Positions 1 through 7,067 of a stretch of 64,000 nucleotides of DNA are shown one piece after another (the first letter of the stretch is position 1; the number at the start of each line of letters is the position of its first letter). The notes beneath the pieces are model-generated. The model made no database searches. It saw only the letters and a program-made list of their open reading frames with translations, and was not told the DNA's origin. The stretch is from Pseudomonas putida (lineage in GTDB: Bacteria; Pseudomonadota; Gammaproteobacteria; Pseudomonadales; Pseudomonadaceae): NCBI RefSeq assembly GCF_002025705.1, contig NZ_CP018846.1:5571501-5635500 (forward strand), given 5' to 3'. The position numbers and the translations under genes were made by a program.

Positions 1-926
1 TGCTCTTCCAGCGGGCTGATCAGCTCCAGCAGGCCACCGACATCATCGATGGTCGCCTCACGTACTACCTCGAACTGCTCCTGCGACACCAACGTACCGC
101 CACCCTCACGGGTGAACAGCTCGGTCAGCAGCGCACCGTCCTCGGCATAACTGACGATATGGCTACGCGCCACACCGCCTTTGCAGGCCTCGGCGGCGGC
201 ATCCAGCAGCTCGCCCTGGTAATCGCTGCCCAGGCGCGCCAGGTGCGGGGCGATCTGTTGCGGGCGTAATTCACGTACCAGCTTGCCGTTTTCGTCCAGC
301 AGGCCAGGTTCGGCGCCGAACAGCAGCAGCTTGTCTGCACCCAGCTCGATGGCAGCGCGCGTAGCGACATCTTCGCAAGCCAGGTTGAAGATTTCACCGG
401 TGGGCGAGTAGCCCAGCGGCGACAGCAGCACGATGGAGCGTTCGTCGAGCAGGCGGCTGATGCCCTTGCGATCGACCCGGCGCACCTCGCCGGTGTGGTG
501 GTAGTCCACCCCTTCGAGCACGCCGATCGGCCGTGCAGTGACCAGGTTGCCGGAGGCCACGCGCAAGCGCGAGCCCTGCATCGGCGAGGCGGCGATATCC
601 ATCGACAGGCGCGCCTCGATGGCCAGGCGCAGGGCACCGACGGCATCGATCACGCAGTCCAGGGTGGCGGTATCAGTAATGCGCATGCCCCGGTGGTAGT
701 GCGGGGTCAGGCCGCGATCAGACAGACGGCTTTCGATCTGCGGGCGCGACCCATGTACCAGCACCAGGCGCACACCCAGGCTGTGCAGCAGCACCAGGTC
801 GTGGACGATATTGCCGAAATTCGGGTGTTCAACCCCATCGCCGGGGAGCATGACCACGAAGGTGCAGTCGCGATGGGCATTGATGTACGGGGAGGCATGA
901 CGTAGCCAGTTGACGTATTCGGGCAT
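1..926 (-). CDS. argA: N-acetylglutamate synthase, C-terminus cut by window edge
   Basis: First step of arginine synthesis: acetyl-CoA plus glutamate to N-acetylglutamate. The reading frame starts at the ATG at 926 (MPEYVNWLRHASPYINAHRD) and stays open to base 1, giving about 308 residues. It shows the amino-acid-kinase-like regulatory domain (VVMLPGDGVEHPNF, LVLVHGSRPQIE, LLSPLGYSPTGEIFNL, ELGADKLLLFGAEPGLLDENG). The C-terminal GNAT acetyltransferase domain is only just beginning (FTREGGGTLVSQEQFE, then IDDVGGLLELISPLEEQ) and lies mostly outside the window. The next gene upstream, argE, is on the same strand 125 bp away, so the two may be co-expressed. Family assignment is by recognition of the sequence; the truncation is only the window boundary. 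Confidence 0.93.
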   Translation of the reverse strand, partial: MPEYVNWLRHASPYINAHRDCTFVVMLPGDGVEHPNFGNIVHDLVLLHSLGVRLVLVHGSRPQIESRLSDRGLTPHYHRGMRITDTATLDCVIDAVGALRLAIEARLSMDIAASPMQGSRLRVASGNLVTARPIGVLEGVDYHHTGEVRRVDRKGISRLLDERSIVLLSPLGYSPTGEIFNLACEDVATRAAIELGADKLLLFGAEPGLLDENGKLVRELRPQQIAPHLARLGSDYQGELLDAAAEACKGGVARSHIVSYAEDGALLTELFTREGGGTLVSQEQFEVVREATIDDVGGLLELISPLEE

Positions 927-1051
927 GACAGGGCCTGTGGATAAAGTGGACGGAGAACGGTGAATCACACGGCGTTCAGGATCATCGTCGGAACAGGCTT
1001 GCGGTCACGCGCGGTCTCCTCTAGGCAAGAACGAATCAACAGGGTGGACGT

Positions 1052-2194
1052 TTAATTCAGGCAGTAGTGCCGGATCAAGTCACGCAATAGACGCACGGTA
1101 GGCTCGATTCGTGACATTTCAAGGTATTCGCCGGGCTGGTGAGCACAGGCGATATCGCCGGGGCCCAGCACGATGGTCTGGCAACCCAGCTGCTGAAGAT
1201 AAGGCGCTTCGGTACCGAACGCCACCGCTTCGGCGCGATGGCCAGTGAGGCGTTCGGCCACTTGCACCAGTTCGGCGTCGGCGGCCTGCTCGAAGGGCGG
1301 CACCTCCGGGAACAGCGGCGCATAGTCGATACGCACCTCATGGCGCTCGGCCACCGGCTTCAGCTTGCCGCGAATGGCAGCGCGCAGCTGTTCGACATCC
1401 ATGCCAGGCAGCGGGCGCAGGTCGAACTCCAGGGCGCACTGGCCACAGATGCGGTTGGGGTTGTCCCCCCCATGGATGCAGCCGAAGTTCATGGTTGGCG
1501 TAGGCACGGTAAATTGCGGATTGCGGAAGGTTTCCTGCCACTGCCGGCGCAGGCCCATCAGTTCACCCATCACCTCATGCATGGCCTCCATCGCGCTGTG
1601 GCCCAGGCTCGGGTCGGACGAATGGCCGCTGCGCCCGAGGATGTCGATGCGGTCCATGAGTATGCCCTTGTGCATACGGATCGGCCGCAGGCCCGTGGGC
1701 TCGCCGATCACCGCAGCGCGGCCGAGTGGCTGGCCGGCGGCTGCCAGGGCCCGGGCGCCGGACATCGAGCTTTCTTCATCGCAGGTGGCGAGGATCAGCA
1801 GTGGTTGCTTGAAATCGTGCTCAAGCAGCGGAATCACCGCTTCGATGACCAAGGCGAAAAAGCCTTTCATGTCACAGCTGCCCAGGCCGACCCAGCGGCC
1901 GTCGACCTCGGTCAGCTTGAGCGGGTCGCTGGACCACAGCTGTTCGTCATAGGGCACGGTGTCGCTATGGCCTGCCAACACCAGGCCGCCGGGGCCGGTG
2001 CCACGGCTGGCCAGCAAGTTGAACTTGCCCGGGCTGACCTGGCGGATGTCACAACTGAACCCCAGATCGCCCAACCAGCCGGCCAGCAGGTCGATGACCT
2101 GGCGGTTGGACTGGTCCAGCGCAGGCTGGGTGCAACTGACCGAGGGCGCGGCGATCAAGGCGGCAAACTGGTCTTTCAGCGTTGGCAACGGCAT
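1052..2194 (-). CDS. argE: Acetylornithine deacetylase
   Basis: Zinc-dependent M20-family hydrolase that releases ornithine from N-acetylornithine; 380 aa, the usual family length. Metal and catalytic motifs are visible in order: GHSDTVPYD near residue 75, SCDMKGFFA near 108, CDEESSMSGA near 138, the dimerisation-domain segment HKGILMDRIDILGRSGHSS, and FGTEAPYLQQLG near 326. The ATG at 2194 has a good ribosome site, GAGGAG, about 8 bases upstream. It sits next to argA, which makes the substrate two pathway families apart, so the pair fits an arginine locus. No sign of damage. Confidence 0.95.
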   Translation of the reverse strand: MPLPTLKDQFAALIAAPSVSCTQPALDQSNRQVIDLLAGWLGDLGFSCDIRQVSPGKFNLLASRGTGPGGLVLAGHSDTVPYDEQLWSSDPLKLTEVDGRWVGLGSCDMKGFFALVIEAVIPLLEHDFKQPLLILATCDEESSMSGARALAAAGQPLGRAAVIGEPTGLRPIRMHKGILMDRIDILGRSGHSSDPSLGHSAMEAMHEVMGELMGLRRQWQETFRNPQFTVPTPTMNFGCIHGGDNPNRICGQCALEFDLRPLPGMDVEQLRAAIRGKLKPVAERHEVRIDYAPLFPEVPPFEQAADAELVQVAERLTGHRAEAVAFGTEAPYLQQLGCQTIVLGPGDIACAHQPGEYLEMSRIEPTVRLLRDLIRHYCLN

Positions 2195-2308
2195 GCGCGT
2201 ACTCCTCGGAAGCGTTGCCCATCATAGGGCCATCCGGCGCAAGGAATAAACCGTTGCCGGCCCAGTCCTGTAGACTGCACGGCAATCACGCCCTCCTTCG
2301 AGCCTGCG

Positions 2309-3685
2309 ATGCACAAAGAAACCGAACTCAAGCTCCGCGCCAGTCGCGAGACCCTGGCTGCCCTGCGCGAGCACCCCCTGCTGAAAAAGCGCAACAAGTC
2401 CGGCTGGCAGACCCGCGAGCTGCTCAACCAGTACTTCGACACCCCTGCGCGCGACCTCTCCGCCGCCCGTGTCGCCCTGCGCCTGCGCCGCGACGGCGAG
2501 GAGATCATCCAGACCCTGAAGTGCCGTGGCCAGAGCGTCGCCGGGCTGTCCGAGCGCAACGAATACGAATGGCACCTGGACAAGGTCAAGCTCGACCTGA
2601 AAAAGCTCGACGCCACCTGCTGGCCAGAGCAACTGGCCGAGCTGGACAAGAAAACCATCAAGCCGCTGTTCACCACCGATTTCACCCGCGAGTTCGCCGA
2701 AATCGCCTGGGGCCGTGGCAAGAGCAAGGTAGTGATCGAGGCCGCGCTGGACCAGGGCTTCGTGATCGCCGGCAAGCAGAAGGAAGAGATCTGCGAGCTC
2801 GAACTGGAGCTGCGCGAAGGCGCCCCTGAAGCGCTGCTGGAGCTGGCTGCCGAGCTGGCCGCCAGCCTGCCGCTGATGCCGTGCGACATCAGCAAGGCCG
2901 AGCGCGGCTACCGCCTGCTGGAGCCGGACAGCTACGAGCTGGGCCTGCCAACCACCGAGCTGGACGCCGAAATGGCCGTGGACGACGCCTTCACCGCCCT
3001 CGCCTGGCAATTGCTGGGCAGCAGCCAGCGCCTGGCCGAGCAGTATCGCCACAATGGCCACTGGCGCCTGCTGCAGGACTGGGTGCAGTGCCTGGCCGAA
3101 CTGCGCGCACTGGTTGCCAGCCTGGGCCAAGCCGCGCCACGCGCGACTACCCGCGAGCTGCGCGCCAGCCTCGACGCGCTGCTGGAAGACTGGCGCCCGC
3201 TGGTGCAGGCCGGCAATGACGACGAAGACATCCGCCGCGCCGCGCCCGAGCAGTTCATCGAAGAGCTCGAAGACGTACGCTGGGGCCAGTTCTCCCTGGA
3301 AACCTCACGCTGGCTGCTGGCCCGTGCCTGGGCCGTGGAGCGCAAGGGCCGTGGCGAGCGCCAGGGCAAGGCGCAGCTGGCCAGCTGGCTGGCGCACCTG
3401 CTGGGCGAGGAAGGCCGCTCGCTGAAGCTGCCGCTGTACACCCAGCGCCCGGAAGACCTGGCCGAACAGCTACCGCGTATCGAACAGCTGCTGGCCTGGC
3501 TGCACCATGCTCGCCAGGTGCTCGAAGCACCGCAGATGGACCGCCTGTACGGCGACCTGAAAAAGCTGCATGAACTGGCTGAGCTGCCGTTGGGCGAAGA
3601 GCCTGGCGAACTGCTGGAAGCGCGTATCGAGCAGGCTCGGGCGGTCGATCAGAGCCGTGGCTGGAAGCACTTGCTCAAGGCTTGA
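2309..3685 (+). CDS. CYTH-domain inorganic triphosphatase-like protein (YgiF type)
   Basis: 458-aa protein opening with MHKETELKLRAS, which carries the ExExK signature (E-T-E-L-K) of CYTH tunnel-fold phosphatases. The N-terminal ~200 residues keep alternating charged strands typical of the fold (VALRLRRDGEEIIQTLKCRG, then NEYEWHL, then KSKVVIEAALDQGFV, then ELELELREG). The C-terminal half is a helical, basic and glutamate-rich region like the CHAD-type second domain of E. coli YgiF. YgiF hydrolyses inorganic triphosphate in vitro; that activity is transferred here by family only. It is divergent from argE with 114 bp between the starts. The ribosome site before the ATG is weak. Confidence 0.85.
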   Translation: MHKETELKLRASRETLAALREHPLLKKRNKSGWQTRELLNQYFDTPARDLSAARVALRLRRDGEEIIQTLKCRGQSVAGLSERNEYEWHLDKVKLDLKKLDATCWPEQLAELDKKTIKPLFTTDFTREFAEIAWGRGKSKVVIEAALDQGFVIAGKQKEEICELELELREGAPEALLELAAELAASLPLMPCDISKAERGYRLLEPDSYELGLPTTELDAEMAVDDAFTALAWQLLGSSQRLAEQYRHNGHWRLLQDWVQCLAELRALVASLGQAAPRATTRELRASLDALLEDWRPLVQAGNDDEDIRRAAPEQFIEELEDVRWGQFSLETSRWLLARAWAVERKGRGERQGKAQLASWLAHLLGEEGRSLKLPLYTQRPEDLAEQLPRIEQLLAWLHHARQVLEAPQMDRLYGDLKKLHELAELPLGEEPGELLEARIEQARAVDQSRGWKHLLKA

Positions 3686-3713
3686 GACCGCCTCTGAAGG
3701 CTAACAAGGCTTT

Positions 3714-3830
3714 GTAGGAGCGGCCTTGTGTCGCGAAAGGGGTGCGAAGCGCCCCCAGGATCTGTGCAGTAGGCTGAATTTGCCGGGTCCGCTTTGCGGC
3801 CCTCTTGCGACACTAGGCCGCTCCTACAGG
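3714..3830. repeat. REP pair (GGAGCGGCCTTGTGTCGCGA type)
   Basis: Two inverted copies of the REP core face each other: TGTAGGAGCGGCCTTGTGTC at the left and its complement with small changes (GCGACACTAGGCCGCTCCTA) at the right. Each is flanked by an imperfect GC-rich stem. It lies between the convergent CYTH gene and the Lrp-type regulator and could form a hairpin ending both transcripts. Confidence 0.85.
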
Positions 3831-3857
3831 GGCCGCATCAGCGGATCTGAAGCGGCC

Positions 3858-4328
3858 TCACCTCGACAGTGGCAGGCTGGTGGTGGACTTGATCTCCGAC
3901 AGCGCCACAATTGAGTTCACTTCCTGAATACCCGGCACGTTCGAGAGCTTTTCGAAGAAGAAGCGTTCATAAGCCTCGATATCCGAGGTAACGATGCGCA
4001 ACAGAAAGTCCACTGCCCCCATCAGCACATAGCACTCCAGCACTTCCGGAAACCCGCGGATCGCCTCGGTGAATTCGGTGAAGTTGGAACGGCCGTGGGC
4101 GTTGAGTTTCACCTCGGCGAAAATCTGCGTATTCAGGCCGACTTTCTTGCGGTCCAGCAGGGTCACCTGCCCACGGATCACCCCTTCCTCTTTCAGCCGC
4201 TGAATCCTGCGCCAGCAGGGTGATTGCGACAGCCCGACACGCTCGGCGATCTGCGCACTGGACAGCGACGCGTCCTCTTGCAGGAGCTCGAGAATGCGCC
4301 GGTCATAGGCATCCAGTTCGCCTTGCAT
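3858..4328 (-). CDS. Lrp/AsnC-family transcriptional regulator
   Basis: 156-aa regulator. The start chosen is the ATG at 4328 (MQGELDAYDRRILELLQEDA), preceded by GGAGAA about 9 bases upstream; an upstream in-frame start would add seven residues without a ribosome site. Residues ~5-60 form the AsnC-type winged helix (SSAQIAERVGLSQSPCWRRI, then QRLKEEGVI). Residues ~65-150 form the RAM effector domain (FAEVKLNAHGRSNFTEF, VLECYVLMGAVDFLLRIV, NVPGIQEVNSIVALSEIKST). The ligand is unknown but this family usually binds an amino acid. The gene is divergent from the small ORF at 4456, a likely target. Confidence 0.93.
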   Translation of the reverse strand: MQGELDAYDRRILELLQEDASLSSAQIAERVGLSQSPCWRRIQRLKEEGVIRGQVTLLDRKKVGLNTQIFAEVKLNAHGRSNFTEFTEAIRGFPEVLECYVLMGAVDFLLRIVTSDIEAYERFFFEKLSNVPGIQEVNSIVALSEIKSTTSLPLSR

Positions 4329-4455
4329 TAATAATTCTCCAAAAAGCACTTATTCGAATTGAACAATCTGCAGCACTAGCCATTCGATGGAATCATAGCG
4401 AAAAAATACCGCACTCGACGTGCAAGAATTTCTCCCACATTCGCGGAGACCCAGC

Positions 4456-4773
4456 ATGAACGCACTCGAACGCCCTCTGCCCCGCAGCGATGCCTGGGCC
4501 GCCAACACCAGCCACAGCAGCGTACGATATCGCCTGCAGGCCGAAGCCGAGCCGGATACCCTTTGCCGGGTGCTCAACCTGTTTGCCCTGCAGTTCCTGA
4601 CACCGCACAGCGTGCAGGTCAACCAGCAGGAAGACTGGCTCGACATCGAAGTTGGCATCGGCGGGCTGAGCTGGCATCGGGCGCAAGTGATTGCGCAAAA
4701 ACTGCGCAACCTGGTGTGTGTCGGGGAAGTGAGCCTGGAAAACCTGGCGCGCCTGGAGCTGGCGGTGATCTGA
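4456..4773 (+). CDS. Small conserved-looking protein, function unknown
   Basis: 105-aa product starting MNALERPLPRSDAW, with GGAG about 9 bases before the ATG. An earlier in-frame start would add 12 residues but lacks such a site. The middle (SSVRYRLQAEAEPDTLCRVL, then NLFALQFLTPHSVQVNQQED, then WLDIEVGIGGLSWHRAQVIA) reads as an alpha/beta pattern resembling a small ACT-like regulatory fold. This is only a shape judgement. It faces away from the Lrp-type gene across 127 bp, an arrangement often seen for a regulator and its target. I do not recognise the family with certainty. Confidence 0.7.
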   Translation: MNALERPLPRSDAWAANTSHSSVRYRLQAEAEPDTLCRVLNLFALQFLTPHSVQVNQQEDWLDIEVGIGGLSWHRAQVIAQKLRNLVCVGEVSLENLARLELAVI

Positions 4774-4872
4774 AGCCCGGCGGCGCAAAATCCCGAAATC
4801 CTTTCCCAAGCCTCGTTCCGCCAGGCACGGCTAGCCTTGACCAAGGTCTCCCCCAAGGCACGGACGCCGCCG

Positions 4873-6549
4873 ATGTTCACACCCAACGAGCAAGCCCTCG
4901 ACCTCAAAAGCCTGCTGGACGCCTTGCAAGCCGACCAGCACCTGACTGCCAACGATTCATGCCAGGTTCGCGAACAAGCGTCCCGCTACAGTGCTCACCA
5001 CCCGCTTGAAACCATCGCTGCCGTGGGCCTGGAAGATCGCAGCCAGCCCGGCCAACGGCTGAATCTGGACACCCTCTGCCAATGGCTGGCGCAAAAAGTC
5101 GGTCAGCCCTACCTGCGTATCGACCCCATGCAACTCGACCTGGCCCGGGTCAATGGCCTGATCTCCCCTGCCTTCGCGCAACGCCACGGCATCTTGATCG
5201 TGGCCAACGAAGCCGATGCCATCACTGTGGCCAGTGCCGAACCTTATCAACAGCTGTGGCAGGCCGACCTCGCGCGCAGCCTGGGCAAGCCGATCCGTCG
5301 GGTGCTGGCCAGCCCGCTGCAGATCCGCCAACTGGGCCAGTCGCTGTTCCGCCTGGCCCACTCGGTACAAGGTGCGCAGCACCAGCAAGCGACCAGCCTG
5401 GGTGAGCTCGAACACTTGCTTGAGCTCGGCAAGCGCCAGGTGGAGGCCACCGCCGATGATGCGCACATCGTGCATATCGTCGACTGGTTGCTGCAGTACG
5501 CCATCGAGCAACGCGCCAGTGACATCCATCTGGAGCCACGCCGCGACCAGGGCCACCTGCGCTACCGCATCGACGGGCTGCTACACACGGTCTACGCCTT
5601 CCCGGCCAGCGTCACGCTGGCCGTGGTCAGCCGCCTGAAACACCTGGGGCGCATGGACGTAGCGGAAAAGCGCCGCCCACAGGACGGCAGGGTGAAGAGC
5701 AGCCTGCCAGGCGGCAGCGAAGTGGAGCTGCGCCTCTCGACGCTGCCGACGCCCTTTGGTGAAAAACTGGTACTGCGCTTGTTCGACCCGCGCCAGTTGC
5801 AGGAAGATTTCGACCAGCTGGGCCTGGAGGGCGAGCAGTTGAGCCAGTGGCAAACGCTATTGCAGCGTCGCCAGGGCATCTTGCTGGTCACCGGGCCAAC
5901 CGGCTCCGGCAAGACCAGCACGCTTTACGCCAGCCTCAAGTTGCTGGCCACACCGCAGGTCAACCTGTGCACCATCGAAGACCCGATCGAGCGCCTGGAA
6001 CCGGCGTTCAACCAGTTACAGGTGCAGCCTGCCCTGGGCCTGGGTTTTGCCGATGGCGTGCGCGCCCTGCTGCGCCAGGACCCGGACATCATCATGATCG
6101 GCGAGATCCGCGATCGCGAAACCGCAATGGTGGCCGTTCAGGCTGCCCTCACCGGGCACCTGGTGCTCTCCACCCTGCACACCAATGACACCTGCAGCGC
6201 CATTACCCGCCTGCTGGAGCTGGGAGTTGCCGATTACCTGATCCGGGCGACCCTGGGTGGGGTCATGGCCCAACGTTTGGTGCGCGTGCTTTGCCACACA
6301 TGCCACGGCCGCCCATCGAGCGATCCGTGCCAAGTCTGCCGGGGCACTGGCTATCGTGGCCGGACGGGTTTGTTCGAACTGCTGATCCCGAGTGAAAGCC
6401 TGCGTGCACGGATAAGTGCCAGCACCGATCTGGCCGAACTGCAACGGCAAGCTCTAGCTGAAGGGTTACAGGATCTGCGCAGCTGCGGGCAGGCGAAAGT
6501 GACCCGCGGGCTGACCCGTCTGGAGGAGGTGCTGCGGGTCTGTTCCTGA
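4873..6549 (+). CDS. Orphan GspE/PulE/PilB-type secretion ATPase
   Basis: About 558 aa from the ATG at 4873; a TTG at 4837 would add 12 residues and neither start has a strong ribosome site. An N-terminal GspE-N-like region (YLRIDPMQLDLARVNGLISP) precedes the ATPase core. Visible are Walker A GPTGSGKTST, the Asp-box region TIEDPIERLEPAFNQLQVQP, Walker B DPDIIMIGEIRD and the His box LVLSTLHTND. Two CxxC pairs near the C-terminus (LCHTCHG, CQVCRGTGYRGRTG) form the tetracysteine zinc motif. Family members power type II secretion or type IV pilus assembly. No other secretion or pilus gene lies nearby, so it is an orphan whose partners must be elsewhere. Product identity is firm; its machine is not. 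Confidence 0.9.
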   Translation: MFTPNEQALDLKSLLDALQADQHLTANDSCQVREQASRYSAHHPLETIAAVGLEDRSQPGQRLNLDTLCQWLAQKVGQPYLRIDPMQLDLARVNGLISPAFAQRHGILIVANEADAITVASAEPYQQLWQADLARSLGKPIRRVLASPLQIRQLGQSLFRLAHSVQGAQHQQATSLGELEHLLELGKRQVEATADDAHIVHIVDWLLQYAIEQRASDIHLEPRRDQGHLRYRIDGLLHTVYAFPASVTLAVVSRLKHLGRMDVAEKRRPQDGRVKSSLPGGSEVELRLSTLPTPFGEKLVLRLFDPRQLQEDFDQLGLEGEQLSQWQTLLQRRQGILLVTGPTGSGKTSTLYASLKLLATPQVNLCTIEDPIERLEPAFNQLQVQPALGLGFADGVRALLRQDPDIIMIGEIRDRETAMVAVQAALTGHLVLSTLHTNDTCSAITRLLELGVADYLIRATLGGVMAQRLVRVLCHTCHGRPSSDPCQVCRGTGYRGRTGLFELLIPSESLRARISASTDLAELQRQALAEGLQDLRSCGQAKVTRGLTRLEEVLRVCS

Positions 6550-6638
6550 GCAAAAAACCCTTGTATTCAAGGAACTTGCGGCCATTTCGCTGGATCAAAC
6601 CGGCCATCTCCAACCCTCACCCTTCGAGGTGTTTCATC

Positions 6639-6953
6639 ATGCGTCTCAAAACCGCCATCGCAGCTGCTGCCCTGCTTTCGCTGCCTGTTGGCTCCGCCAT
6701 GGCCGATACCTTCTGGCGTAACGTAATGACCTCTGGCGCCACCACGGCGTCGAGCTACATCACCTCGCACGACCACAAGCTGGTACTCGCGGCGCAGGAT
6801 GACGCCGGCAGCTTCGTCGCCAGTGAGGGTGCGATCCGCGGGCCGTTCCTGGAGCAGGCGCTGCAACAGGTGCGTGCCGAGAACCCAGGGATGCAAGCCT
6901 CGGACATGGAACTGGCCAACGCCATCCTGGCCAAGAACGCGGTAGCCAACTAA
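6639..6953 (+). CDS. DUF2388 exported small protein
   Basis: 104-aa protein starting MRLKTAIAAAALLSLPVGSA with a clear Sec signal peptide (cleavage likely after AMA, residue ~22). The mature part DTFWRNVMTSGATTASSYIT followed by DHKLVLAAQDDAGSFVAS and ASDMELANAILAK matches the DUF2388 pattern I know from Pseudomonas. Function is unknown; the location should be periplasmic. GAGGTG precedes the ATG by ~8 bases. The gene follows the GspE-like ATPase at 89 bp. Confidence 0.85.
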   Translation: MRLKTAIAAAALLSLPVGSAMADTFWRNVMTSGATTASSYITSHDHKLVLAAQDDAGSFVASEGAIRGPFLEQALQQVRAENPGMQASDMELANAILAKNAVAN

Positions 6954-6958
6954 GGCTT

Positions 6959-7064
6959 TGGGGGCGCTATGCGCCCCTTTCGCGACACAAGGCCGCTCCT
7001 ACAGCAGATCACGAACCCTTGCAGGAGCGGCCTTGTGTCGCGATGGGCCGCAATGCGGCCCCAG
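6959..7064. repeat. REP pair
   Basis: Two head-to-head copies: TTTCGCGACACAAGGCCGCT and AGGAGCGGCCTTGTGTCGCG, about 20 bases apart, each backed by a GC stem. It lies between the convergent DUF2388 gene and gcvP, ending 3 bp from the gcvP stop codon. Confidence 0.88.
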
Positions 7065-7067
7065 ATT

